In this document: in pieces, positions 1 to 11,340 of the stretch | Numbering within the stretch: the stretch's first letter is position 1 | Layout of the letters: every line of letters begins with the position of its first letter | Assembly (NCBI RefSeq): GCF_020497125.1 | Contig: NC_059074.1 | Coordinates: 196,178,915 to 196,242,914 of the forward strand | Origin: Mauremys mutica | Taxonomy: Eukaryota; Chordata; Testudines; Geoemydidae | Length of the DNA stretch: 64,000 nucleotides | Direction of reading: 5' to 3' | Notes under the pieces: generated by a model | Told to the model about the DNA's origin: nothing | Database searches by the model: none | What the model saw: the letters and a program-made list of their open reading frames with translations, nothing else | Program-made: the position numbers and the translations under genes

Positions 1-915
1 CTACCATCTAACAAGACATTTTTTGTTTAAAAACATGTCTGAGTTTTATTTTAGTGTCCTACAGTATCTTTTGTCACACTTCCATGCAGAAACTAAAGCA
101 AAATTTAGAATGCGCACAGGGGATATTATTTTTTTCTACTGTGGTAATATCCAAAGTCCCAATCAGGATCCTGGCTTCATTGTACTAAGCACTGTACAAA
201 CAGAAGGAAACCTGGAACAGTTTACAATCTAGTTTAAGACAAGACACAAGAAGTATGCGTGACAAACAGCAGAAAGCATGGAAGTGCTAAGAGGAGGGTA
301 ACAGTAAAAAGAACACCATTCCATAGGCTGGTGAGCTGTACAACATCATGAGTTCAAAACATTTTTTGATTGTATATATAATTAAAATATACATCAATCC
401 ACAATTAAATAGCTACAAGCCCTTCCCCATCTCAGGTGTCTAATCGTGCTTCTCTGTTCTCCTCTATATCTGTATAGAGCTGCCATTAACATTATTCAGA
501 GTTACACCCATGCACAAAGAGGAGATGAGACCTCTCTGTTTAATTGAAATAATTATCCAACATCCAATGATTAATTTTGGAAATTTCCTATTATGGACAG
601 GACCTTGTCCCATGAGAAGGCCCTGAGTAAAAGGAAAATAGCAATGTTTGTGAGGAAAAGGAATCAGCAAGTAGATGTTAGGGCACTTGTGCAAGCAGCA
701 GCTACTATTGGCAATAGAAAAGAGTACTGGGTACAGCACAGTGTTTCTCCCATGCCATGTAGAGGTTTGGGTGACTCAATCAGCGGATTGCACAGACCCG
801 TTGGCCATTGTACTTCCATCTCCCTGGACCATTCATATTTTCTTGTTCTCTCTGTAAGAATTTTTGGAGACCTAGGGCAGTGTGTCACACACAAGGGGGT
901 ATAGAGTTCTCATTA
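1..915. other. EHBP1: Intronic sequence, nothing recognised
   Basis: AT-rich DNA in the intron downstream of the second coding exon. I see no exon, no clear repeat family and no conserved motif. Small open frames have no recognisable domain. Confidence 0.6.
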
Positions 916-1262
916 TGACTACATCTACACTTATGGCAGTGCACAGAATATAGGCAATACACATGTAGCTACATGCCCCAGAGAAAGGCAGGCTGTGTCC
1001 ACACTTGTCACTGTGGTGTGTAGCTACACACATAGCAAGGGAAAGCTCCACCAGCAAGTGGGGAAGCAGAAAGACGCTAAAAATTAGCATTATAGACATG
1101 GAAGGCACTGCTTGCCCATGTGTAGGATATATACCCTGGGAGTTCAGGCACGTATGACACTTGACTAACCTAAACCATGCCTCACCATCTACACTACTAC
1201 CCCATGCTACCTGGGCATGCATTGTCTGTATTCTACATGCTACCATAAGTGTAGAAGTAACT
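916..1262. mobile_element. MITE with roughly 45-bp terminal inverted repeats (GTCTACACT-type)
   Basis: The left end, reading ACATCTACACTTATGGCA and continuing through a TGTAGCTACATGCCC motif, is the imperfect inverse of the right end, whose complement begins ACTTCTACACTTATGGTA and continues GCATGTAGAAT. The middle also carries an inverted TGTGTAGCTACACAC palindrome. Ends with a (T)CTACACTT core recur in several unrelated-bodied elements in this window and resemble PIF/Harbinger-type MITEs. No coding capacity. Confidence 0.7.
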
Positions 1263-1702
1263 CTACTACCTGTGCCCTCTTGTGGTGCAAACAAGGTGGT
1301 GGTTCTACTTTTGGGTTTTGCTACCCCTGCATCTATATTTGTTTGTTAGTGTTTTTTGGAACTGGGAGAACAGGATTTACCCCATGATTAGAAAACACTA
1401 TTTACTACATAAAAATATACACAAAGAAATAGCAGGAGTGTTTAGAAATACCTGTGACAATTTCAGTGTCAATGTAATTTCCCAACAGAGGCCCAGTCTG
1501 CAGATACAATATCCAACTGAAAGAATCTGCTTTGAAACTTTCTGATTTCCAGGGCTGTGTAGCAGCAAAAACAGTCTCTTACTCCTACTTTATATCCTCC
1601 TATTGCAAAGGTGGCAGCTTCCTTATTAATGTTTTTATTACGTTTAAGATTTTTGTTTTTGTTACTTTTAAGAGTGATTCTTCTTTCTGATTTTTCTTTC
1701 AG

Positions 1703-1838
1703 ACATGCGTCTGACAAAGTGGGTATTCACCCACGAAAGCTCATGCTCCAATACGTCTGTTAGTCTATAGGGTGCCACAGGACTACTGTTTTTTTTTTCC
1801 CCCACAGATCCAGACTAACATGGCTACCCCTGATACTT
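1703..1838 (+). repeat. Dispersed repeat 3' end (CACGAAAGCTCATGCTCC type)
   Basis: The segment holds TATTCACCCACGAAAGCTCA, then GTTAGTCTATAGGGTGCCAC, a T-rich break and CAGACTAACATGGCTACCCC. I recognise this as a sequence widely dispersed in turtle and other amniote genomes, but I cannot assign the family with confidence. GTTAGTCT and AGACTAAC form an inverted pair around the T tract, as in the dispersed copies. Confidence 0.6.
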
Positions 1839-2094
1839 TTCTCTCTGATTAGATCTAGAAATTAATAACTTATAATTGTTAATTATTATTAAACTGCATG
1901 CTGTGTACTTGGAGCTACATACATACCTAAGATGACACTAGAGTTTTTCTATAAATGTGTCTCAACGGTAAGAAAGGAAGCATTTTAGGGCCAAATTCAG
2001 TAAGAATAAAATAAACATCCATTTTTGTCTTAATAAATCAAACAGCCAACTGCACTTTTTACTGAAGTTGGGTATTACTAAGCAGTCAACTAAC

Positions 2095-2152
2095 CTTAGA
2101 AGATTTCCTTCGGCTTCTTCTTGTCCAAACCACCACTAGTTTATCTGGCTGC
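2095..2152 (-). CDS. EHBP1: EHBP1 second coding exon (residues 35-54)
   Basis: This 58-nt exon on the minus strand completes Trp35 with its first G, then encodes QPDKLVVVWTRRSRRKSSK, the known continuation of EHBP1 in the NT-C2 domain. The acceptor is a T-rich tract ending TTCTTCAACAG at 2153 and the donor is AAG|GTTAGT at 2095/2094. It ends in phase 0. The basic RRSRRKSSK stretch is typical of the family. It is far too short to be found as a free-standing open frame. The next exon (expected to start AHSWQP) is not visible between 1 and 2094, so it is outside the window. Confidence 0.95.
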
Positions 2153-2184
2153 CTGTTGAAGAACACACAAAAAACAATTTAATT

Positions 2185-3385
2185 TACAGTAACCCCATTA
2201 AATAAATGGTTGACCATAAAAATTACATCCTCAGTGAACAACCTATATTTACATAGAGCATTATTTTAAAAGCACTCTCAAATTTAGCCATTTAACAGGA
2301 AAAATAATTCTGTGCTTACAGCAATCAGTACAGCAATATCAACCCACATATCCCTGAATGCACACAGCTCCCAAAAGCAAAGCAGAGTAGAGTAGAGAAC
2401 TGCTCTGTAGATCAGCAAACAGGATCCTGTCCACAGTTCGCTTTTGAAAGTCTGGCTTCATTAAGTGCAAGCCTTTGAAGCCAATCAGCACACAAAATAA
2501 ACACAAGCACAAAATCCAGCTGGATTCCTAATCAGATGGTATTTAAAGAGGATGTGTGCAGAGGGGGAACAACTGCAATCATGGCTTATTTATGTATTTA
2601 TATATTTATATTTTTATACTTATATATATTTAAACCAAAAGCTTGAAAGAGCTTTTCCAAAAAAGTACCTTCCTATGCAATTACCTTAGAAATATCAAGA
2701 GGATCAAGTATTGTATTCCCTGATTTCGCTTGAGGTCTTCTTGAGGGATCAGATACTGTATAAAGAACAGGATCCTTCTCTGCTCTTAATTGAAGGGACA
2801 AACTGCTGAATCTTTAATAAAGAGATCTCTCCTGACATCATTTGTCAGGCACTTGCAGTTGTTAGCATCTATTAAGTTCAACAAAAAAATTTAAAGAGTG
2901 AAAGGGAAAGTGATTTTTATTCACAATTTCTCAAGTTTTACTTCCTTGATAATTGTTACAACCCTACTCGCTCTTGAGTTGTCCAAAAAGCCTTCCAGGG
3001 AAATCAGGGTAGATAAACACCAGAAATTTCTAAAAGAAACAACCTTCCCTCCCCTCGTTATTTTTAAAGGTCAGATCTTCTTTATCAATACAAAAAAGGG
3101 GGTGGGGATTATCTCTAAAAGAGGAACGTTTCCCAGTATGATGCAATCAAAACACTCAGTAAATGAGGTTAAAATAAGGACAATACTGCACACTGAACAT
3201 TTTAAATTGGTGTTATTGAACAGCAATGCTCAGACCATTTTCTTGTTGAATTTATAACACTTAATTCTCCAATTCTTTTTTAAGTGAAAAACCAGCCATT
3301 TTTGTAGTAAAAAGAGGTCCCTATGAATTAGTTACAACATTTATGTACTTCCTCCTCAAACTGTTAGTAATTTCTGCAAGCTACA
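2185..3385. other. EHBP1: AT-rich intronic sequence
   Basis: It contains a low-complexity TATTTATAT tract at about 2584-2632. No gene or repeat family is recognised. Confidence 0.5.
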
Positions 3386-5195
3386 ATAAGAACATAAGAA
3401 CAGCCATACTGGGACGGAACAATGGTCCATCTAACCAGAATCCTGTCTTCCAACAGTGGCCAATGCCAGATGCTTAAGAAGGAAATGAACAATTATCCAG
3501 TGATACATCCCTTGTCCATTTCCAGCTTCCAGCGGTTAGAGGCTTGGGACACCAAAATATAGGACTGCATCCCTGATCATCTTGGCTAATGGCCACTGAT
3601 GGACCTATCCGCCATGAATTTATTTAATTCTTTTTTGAACCCACTTATACTTTTGGCCTTCACAACATCCCATGGCAACCAGTTCCAGAAGTTGACAATG
3701 TGTTGTGTGAGGTAGTACTTCCTTTTGTTGGTTTTAAACCTGCTGCCTATTAATTTTATTGGCTGATCACTGATTCTTGTGTTATGTGAAGGGGTAAATA
3801 ACACTTCTTTATTCACTTTCTCTACACCATTCATGATTTTATAGACCTCTATTATATTCCCCCTTAGTCATCTCTTTTCTAAACTGAAAACTCCCAGTCT
3901 TATTAATCTATCCTCATCTCCTAATCATTTTGTTGGCCTTCTCTGTACCTTTTCCAATTTTAATATATCTTTTTTGAGATGGGGCAACCAGAACCATACA
4001 CAATATTCAAGGTGCGGGTGAACCATGGATTTATATTGTGGTATTGTGATATTTATCTATCCTTTCCCAATGGTTCATACCATTCTGTTTGCTTTGACTG
4101 CTGCTGCACATTGCGCAGCTGTTTTCAGAGAACTATCCACAATGACTCCAAGATCTCTTTCTTGAGTGGCAACAGTTAATTTAGACCCCATCATTTTGTA
4201 TGTGTAGTTGGGATTTTGTTTTCCAATGTGCATTACTTTGCATTTATCAACACTGAATTTCATTGGCCATTTTGTTGCCCAGTTGTGTGAGATCCTTTTG
4301 TATTTCTTTGCTGTTTTCTTTGGACTCAACTATCTTGAGTAATTTTGTATCATCTGCAAATTTTGCCACCTCACCTTTTTGCCAGATCATTTATGAATAT
4401 GTTGAAGAGCACTACAGATCCCTGGGGGACACCGCGATTTACCTCTCGCCATTCTGAAAATTGATCATTTCTTCCTACCCTTTGTTTTCTGTCTTTTAAC
4501 CAGTTACTGATCTATAAGAAGGACCTTCCCTCTTACCCACTTCTGCTTATTTTGCTTAAGAGCCTTTGGTGAGGGACCTTGTCAAAGGCTTTCTCAAAGT
4601 CCAAATAGACTATGTTCACTGGATCACCTTTGTCCATGTTAGTTGGCCATCTCAAAGAATTCTAATAGATTGGTAAAACATGTTACCCCTTTACAAAAGC
4701 TGTGCTGACTCTTCCCCAACAAATCATGTGCATCTATGTGTCCGATAGAACAATAAAGAGCAGAATTTTCAACCAATTTGCCTGGTACTGACATTAAGCT
4801 TACTGGCCTGTAATTGCCAAGATCGCCTCTGGAACCAATTTTAAAAAATTGGTGTCACATTAGCTATCCTCCAGTCATCTGGTTAAGAAGCTGATTTAAG
4901 TGATAGGTTACATACCACACTTAGTAGTTCTGCAATTTCCTATTACAGTTCCTTCAGAATGCTTGGGTGATTATCTTCTGGCCCTGGTGACTAATTACCG
5001 TTTAATTTACCCATTTGTTCCAAAACCTCCTCTACTGACATGTCAATCTGGGAGAGTTCCTCAGATTTGTCACCTACAAAGAATAGCTCAGGTGTGGGAA
5101 TCTCCCTCTCATCCTCTGCAGTGAAGACCGATGCAAAGAATTCATTTAGCTTCTCCACCCAGAATTTACATTTAAATCCCACTAAGGCAAAACTA
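3386..5195 (-). pseudogene. 5'-truncated CR1 LINE (decayed reverse transcriptase plus 3' UTR)
   Basis: On the minus strand it begins in the linker before the RT domain (LNEFFASVFTAEDEREIP, then SPGPEDNHPSILKEL after a stop), continues through the RT with the catalytic motif FADD (AKFADDTKL at about 4371-4345), and ends with the CR1 C-terminus (region 3586-3834, [20 protein letters not shown]). The last 200 bp are the CR1 3' UTR, read on the plus strand as AACATAAGAACAGCCATACT. CR1 copies are normally 5'-truncated, and this one lacks the endonuclease half. Several in-frame stops and frame changes show it is dead. The reverse orientation of the transcript equals that of EHBP1. Confidence 0.9.
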
Positions 5196-5293
5196 CCACT
5201 AAAACACAGCTAAAAGCTGTTTCCCCCACTTTTGTAGCCAGATCAGAATCTGGCCCTCATTCTCTATCCCCATTGAACCCAGTTGCCTTATAG

Positions 5294-5601
5294 CAGCGGT
5301 GGGCAACCTGCGGGCTGCACGCAGCCCATCATGGTAATCTGCTGGCAGGCCACGAGACAGTTGGTTTAAATTGGCACGGCCGCCCGCAGCTCCCAGTGGC
5401 TGCGGTTCACCATTCCGGGCCAACGGGAGCTGCAGGAAGCATCATCCAGCAAGTCCCTGCAGCCTGCGCTGCTTCCTGCCGCTCCCATTGGCCAGGAACA
5501 GTGAACCGCAGCCACTGGGAGCTGCGGGAGGCCAATGTAAACAAACTGTCTCGCAGCCCGCCAGCGGATTACCCTGACGGGCCGCCAATTGCCCACCACT
5601 G
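5294..5601. mobile_element. hAT-type palindromic MITE with 8-bp target duplication
   Basis: The ends are CAGCGGTGGGCAACCTGC and, on the complement, CAGTGGTGGGCAATTGGC. The body is nearly palindromic, with CGCAGCTCCCAGTGGCTGCG repeated inverted at about 5503-5530. Flanks CCTTATAG (5286-5293) and CCTTACAG (5602-5609) match in 7 of 8 bases, the hAT signature. GC-rich and non-coding, despite open frames on both strands. Confidence 0.85.
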
Positions 5602-5609
5602 CCTTACAG

Positions 5610-6743
5610 ACCCTGTGAGCTTTCCACTTGGTGTAAAGTGATCAACGAAATAAACTACTCAAGATGCATTTTTCAACTTCTAAATTTCTGCCTCTTTGAG
5701 GGATACAAATAATTGGCTGGTATGCTCTTCAGCTTTCTCTAAAATCTTATTCGGTGGCAGGGACAGCCTGTTCAATGTTGAAAACTCCTTGCTCACTTGT
5801 TATTAAGCACATTATGCTCTCATTCACCTGCATAACTCCCATTAATGCTAATGGAAATTGTGTGTGTGCGCCACTAGAAGCAAAAATATACCCCTAAGTG
5901 ATTTCCTTGATGCAATCCAGGAATCCAATCCCATGTCTAAAATAAATGCTCTTATTTCACTTTGTACTTTTAAAGTTGACTGAGCCTCATTTCAAAAAAT
6001 AGCTTGCGAGACAAATCCAATTTAACCTCAAGAGGCCCAATCCTGAGCTAGTCTCTGGGGACCAAGTAGTGCCAAAGGCAGCAGAAATGCTTTTTCTGCA
6101 GTGCCGGTGGTCAGAACAGAGAAGACTCCACACAGAGGAGCTCTGCATGCCCATGCACCACACAAATGTGAACTCCACAGTGGGGAAAAAGCAAGAGAAT
6201 GCTAACAGGGATTGCACAGATCCACATTGTTCTCCCTTTCCACCAAAAAAGGAACAGCAGCTAAGCAGCAGGCCACTTCCACTAATCCCTCTCAGCCTAA
6301 TCTAAGCATTAGTTGGCAGCAGGCTGGCAGCACAGGTGCTCCAGGTAGGAATAGCCCGTTATGTTGTGTTAATTCACAGCTCCCTGCAAACAGTCCTTTC
6401 GCTTTGCTTTGCGCCTTGCATAAGGTTTGTATTCGTAGCCCCAAAACTTTTCAATACGGGGGGGGGGAGGGTCTAAAACCCAAGGATATTAAGTAAAAAG
6501 AGAAAGAAGAAACACCTTATCCTCTTAAATATTTTCACCATTTAGTAACAGAGTAGATCTCCGGAGCTAATCAGTTATCTACTTCCAACAAACGTTTCAC
6601 ACTCTCCTCTCTGAAAATAATGTGTTTTCTTTTGTACTGATATTCAAATATGACAGGTTTGCCTAGTAGCATGGGGGAGATTCTTAAAGGCACAAATGGG
6701 AGTTTGGTGCCCATTTCCCATTCAAAATCTCCCCCTTGTGTTT
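5610..6743. other. EHBP1: Intronic sequence, nothing recognised
   Basis: Unique-looking sequence with a short G tract at 6459-6467. Open frames here lack recognisable domains. Confidence 0.5.
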
Positions 6744-6795
6744 ACGGTGACCAGATTTTCAAAGGAAAAACCAGGACACCTGTCATGGCGGCACA
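6744..6795. repeat. Fragment of the TAGGGTGACCAGA MITE
   Basis: CGGTGACCAGATTTTCAAAG followed by AACCAGGACACC resembles one end of the MITE seen complete at 24723-24846 and 20035-20158. The other end is missing. Confidence 0.45.
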
Positions 6796-7217
6796 CAGAA
6801 GATGGGGGCCAGAGAGGCATGCACCAGTGAGTTGGCAATTAGGTGAGGGAGAGAGAAAGTGTGCCTACTTCTCTCTCTCTCCTCTTCAGCCAAGCAACAC
6901 CTCCACCGCTCCTTCCTCACTACACAGCGGATTTGATGCGGGGGAGGAGGGAGGGAGGCGGAAAGGAAAGAAGGCTGGCGGCTTGAAGAATCATGTGTAG
7001 GGGATGCTGTCTGGGAGGCCTCAGAATTCACAAAATCCTGGGCAAAACACTCCTTTTGTAAACCTGACAGAAATACTGCAACCAGTCAGGAAGACCTCAA
7101 CATTCCTGTTTTTCCAGAGACATGGTCACTATTATCACTGCAGCAGGAACTCCTCTAGTGGCATGATGTTTACAGTCACATGGAGTTATGAAGGCAAGTC
7201 TGTAAAGTAAAAGGACA

Positions 7218-7220
<3 letters not shown>

Positions 7221-7293
<73 letters not shown>

Positions 7294-7294
7294 G
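7221..7294. repeat. (GT)n microsatellite with short (GA)n tail
   Basis: About 32 uninterrupted GT dinucleotides are followed by GAGAGAGA. The predicted 'CVCVCV' frame over it is meaningless. Confidence 0.98.
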
Positions 7295-7829
7295 GGAAGG
7301 GGAAAGAGAGGAAAAGTCTCAGGCTCTTGACAGAAATGCAGATGACCTCTCCACTTCCAAGAACAATACTGAATCTTACTGGGTGTTTTAATAGCTTGTC
7401 TACACTTTAAAGTTATATTAAATTATGTTTTTCTGTGTTAACTAATCAGGAACAACCGCTCTGAGCACAAGGAATCTATACTGTTTACGCTGACTTAAGA
7501 TACTTCAATTTTGATTCATTGTACTCACATAGCGATGCATTTTCTCCACAGCATCCTAAGTAGGCACCCCATGATGCAATGTTCCTCCCACTATGCTGTA
7601 CGCATTCTGGGATTTTTCTCACTGCAAATTGTGGGATACCGACTAGAAGCCACAGGAATTCTGGGAGTTGGGAGTCAAATGAAAAAATTCCATGATTCCT
7701 CCCCTTTCATCGCAACATACATCTGGGTATTGTGACCCAGCACCATTTTCAAACTGCAGGCAGGCAGCATGGAGGAAACACTGCTGAGCACTGCAGTGCT
7801 GAGTTATTAATAGAAAGAGGCTCCTGCAC

Positions 7830-8830
7830 GTGTATTGGCAGTCATGCAGCCAGATAGCTTTGGATGACTTGAGAGATAGCCATGGGGATGCCATAGCAAT
7901 ACAGGCACAAGAGGAGAAGGACATCAAACAGTTACTTCTGCATGAACTTTTCCTGAAGCAGTTTCACTGGGTAAGCCACCACTTCTGGACCCAGCCAGCT
8001 AGCACAGACTGATGGGACAATATAGCACTGCTGACCTGGGATGACCAGCTGTGGCAGCCGAACTTCAGGATGCCAAAGCCACTGCCCTACAGATCTGGGC
8101 AGAGCTCACTCCAAGCAGCAATGGTGGAACACCTACATGAGAACTCCCCTCAGTGTGGTAAAGCTATCGCTATCTGAAAACTCACCACTCCCAACTGTTA
8201 CAGTCAGTAGCTAACCAGTTTGGTATTTGCAGATCAACTGTCAGGAAGATTGTCATGCAGGGGTGTGCTACTATCAGGAAAGTGCTGTTCCTCGGGTCAT
8301 AAACCCTGTCAACGCACAGGACTGTTACTGACAGATTTTCACAATTGCAGTCCCCAAATTGTATTGGGGCCATTGATGGGCCCCATGTGGCTATTCTTTG
8401 CCCCCCACACCAAGACTCAGAATTCATAAACGAAAAGGGATATTTTTCTCCATGGCGCCGTGAGGCCTGGCTGACCACCCTGGAAGGGTCACCATTATCA
8501 ACCTGGGGTGGTCAGAACAGGTTCATGATGCCAGGATCTTTAGAAACACTGGTCTGTTTTCTGCAATGAAAAATGGAACTTTTGCTCCCACTATGGACAT
8601 TAATGGTGTTGTAGTTCCTCCTGTCATTCTGGGACACCAGCTTACCCTTTGCTTCCTTGTCTTATGAAGTCTTTTACTGGATACTTGGCTAGGAGAAAGG
8701 ACTTGTTTAACTATCCTCTGAGTAACTAGCAGGACAATAGAATTTGCATTTGGAAGACTGAAGGGTAGGTGGAGATGCCTCATGACAAGGCTGGAGGTTA
8801 CTGAGCAATGTCTGCCTCATATGATAGCTG
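7830..8830 (+). pseudogene. HARBI1-like (Harbinger) transposase pseudogene
   Basis: Family features can be followed in order across frames: DDQLWQPNFRMPK near 8043, a helix-turn-helix-like SVANQFGICRSTVRKIVMQG near 8205, the catalytic GAIDGPH with PPHQDSEFINEKGYFS at about 8366-8440, HDARIFRNTGLF near 8527, and a C-terminal EFAFGRLKGRWRCLMTRL near 8740. The first Asp (IDG) of the DDE triad is visible, and the Glu is expected near EFAFGR. At least three frame changes and several stops break the gene. Such transposases cut and paste DNA together with a Myb-like partner protein. Confidence 0.85.
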
Positions 8831-10374
8831 CTTAGGATGGTATACACAACCTCTGTGGCAGCAAGGGAGAGTGTGTTTCACCCATGGGTGTCAGGAGAAG
8901 ATGGACAGATTTAACACATGTTATGAATACCTACAGAGGCAGCCTCTCCTAAATGCTGCAATTGGTTAGAGACACAGGATCAGGGGTGCTTCAGCCTCAA
9001 AGTAGGCACTCAGAGTATTGTTGGAAAACCATATATGCTTTTGCATTAGGATTTCATTATGCTTTTATGAAGTTTTTCAACTGATTTCTTGACATTTTAA
9101 TGCTTGGTGTAAGGATGTTTCTATGCTTTGAGCAACAAATTTAAGAAAATTTTAATAAATAATAAATCAAGTTGTAAATAAGAAAAAATTTACTGAACGT
9201 AAGACAGTACAAAGTTAAAAAAAGTGCAAAATTACAAACCAATAAAGTGCAGAGTGAAGACATTTGCACTGATAAGGTCACAAACTTGTGTACGTCGGGG
9301 AAGAGAACGTCAAAAATGTCCTCTGGGTCTTTGGGTATGGAATGGCGATAGAAGGGCCTGTTGCTTGCAGTTGTGGGAATTAAAGGAGGTCTCTCCTAGT
9401 ATCCACTGTTTTTCTTGTCTTGTGGTGTGCACTGGTGAGGGAAAGGCCTGTTCCTTGGAATTGCTCCCAGTACACAGCACTCTCAAAAGGCTTCAGGACA
9501 CTGCTAAGTTGCGGTACTGTCCGTGAACACAGTGCCACTGTCTCCAGAAGGCCTGCCTGCTTCTGCATCATCTACAGAAGTCCTTTGTTTTGTCAGTGTG
9601 CTCCCTTTACAGCCTCTCAGACTGTTCCCTGTCTCCTCTCCCTCCTCTGCATCATGTAGAAGGAAACCTTCCCTTCATTTTTCTGTCTTCTTATCCCTCT
9701 CCTGTGATGTGGCCTTGAGGCCACCAACCATGTCCTCCCTTGTTTTCTCTCACTTTCCCTGGAGATTTACCAAGTGTTCAGTCACTGACAACAGTTGTGT
9801 CCATGGAGGCTGAAGAAGGTCAGGTGTTATGGGAGAGGGGAGAACAACAGGACGACGACAGAGAAACAGCACCAGTAGTTATTGTCCCAATTCTAGTCTT
9901 CATGACAATAAAGATAAAATTTTGCTTTTTCTGCAATTTAGAAATTCCTTCCCCATGGGCTCTTCTGAGTGCAGTGAGCCTGTAAATGGTAAGACTCTTT
10001 CCAACTTTCTTCCCCCTTCATACTGGGGTTGGAGAGGCAGAAGGGGGCAATTACATGTGTACCTCTTCAGGCTGTCCTTACACTGTAAATGTTACCCTGA
10101 GGTGTGTTCCCAAAAGACAGGGAGATGGCGAGAGGCCCCTAACTCACATCAGTCCAACATGGAAGCACCCTGACAGTAGCCAGGAACAGAGTTGTTTAAA
10201 TCCCCAGTACTGGGCCTCCATCTGGGATTTGGAGGTCTCTGACACTGTCCTGCTTCATCATTTTGCAGGTTGAAGAGATCCTAGCAGTCCACGGCAATCT
10301 CTTCCTGCTTAAAGTCCTGGGTCAGCATCTCCAGAGGTGTCCTTGGTGAGATCCACAACATGCTGATGTTCAGT

Positions 10375-10662
10375 GGTAGCCTCTTGAAAAAATATGGTCC
10401 AGATCCTTATAGCGGGCACAGACCATGCGAGCTCTCCCAGAGGTCCTGTTTTTGTCCCCGATATTTTTACAACCCTGCCAGAGCTCCCTTCCTTTGTTGC
10501 ACCATTGGATTGGATCCAGGAGTGAGCGCTCTGATTAGTTTGTTTCTATGTGCTCTCATGTATCTTAGCATTCCAGTGACAGTTGTTCAGGTGAGATGGA
10601 CTGTCGCCTCTCTCTCCACTCCCCAGAGGGCAAGGAAGTTCATGACCTCAGCGCTAGACTAC
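10375..10662 (-). pseudogene. Harbinger Myb/SANT-like accessory protein remnant
   Basis: On the minus strand the segment reads SSAEVMNFLALWGVERE (first Myb helix with the tryptophan) near the right end, and RELWQGCKNIGDKNRTSGRA followed by CARYKDLDHIF toward the left, matching the 'ELR..Y......SG...C.fY.eLd.I' pattern of Harbinger Myb-like proteins. The middle is out of frame with stops. The partner protein normally brings the transposase to the transposon ends. The plus-strand open frame over this region (10360-10869) is a shadow. Confidence 0.6.
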
Positions 10663-11340
10663 CTAGAAGCATGGGGATTCGCTGCTATAAGTGGGATGCA
10701 ACTCCTGGTGTGCAAACTTGCCAAGAGCTGGAATCACAAAGTGCCACATCTGGTTGCAGGCCAGCATAAAACAGGGAGGAGACAACCAATCAAGATGACC
10801 CGGGAGCAAGAAAGGGCACAGATAAATAGATACTCTGACTCACGTGGACAGCAAAGCAATATGCGATAGCAGTGAGAGGACTTGCAGAGTCAGAACAGTT
10901 GATTTGAAATGGAGATGTGTCCACACCTAACTTCTTGTAGCAAAACTCATCCCAAATGTCAGTAAACTCAATTCCAAAGTGGATTACTTAACTCAGGACA
11001 AGGCATCGAATGATTCAAAACAAACACTATGTATGGACATGAGGCAATTTATCCTTAAAAAAAAACACAAGTTAACCCAAACCAGCTTTCAAATGTAGAC
11101 AAACCCCAAGTTTCAAATCAGCAAATCCTATGAAGTTTGTTCAGATCCTGAATGGTCAGGGACTGGCAATAGCACATAGGCAGCTTATCTTCCATTATAC
11201 TGATTTGAATGTGGCCAGGTTGGTAATTACCTTTATATTTGATTTTTTTAAAACTACTTCATTGTTTGGTGGCCTATATGTAAATAAAACAAAAAAAAGT
11301 TGGTGGCCTCAGTCCAATTCCAACATGGATGGGTGTCTAT

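Larger units (their letters stand above)
7393..11107. mobile_element. PIF/Harbinger DNA transposon, two-gene, decayed
   Basis: The left end AGCTTGTCTACACTTTAAAG and the complement of the right end, GGTTTGTCTACATTTGAAAG, form terminal inverted repeats. Inside are a transposase remnant on the plus strand and a Myb/SANT-like remnant on the minus strand, the convergent two-gene layout of Harbinger elements. A clear 3-bp target duplication (usually TTA/TAA) was not found, so the exact ends are uncertain by a few bases. The (GT)n tract lies just outside the left end. Confidence 0.8.

Noticed and set aside
7830..8830. A domesticated host HARBI1 gene
   Set aside because: Stops and frame changes throughout, and transposon ends surround it, so it is a dead transposase rather than the host gene.
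10360..10869. 169-aa plus-strand protein
   Set aside because: It overlaps the minus-strand Myb-like remnant of the Harbinger element and has no recognisable domain itself, so it is a shadow.
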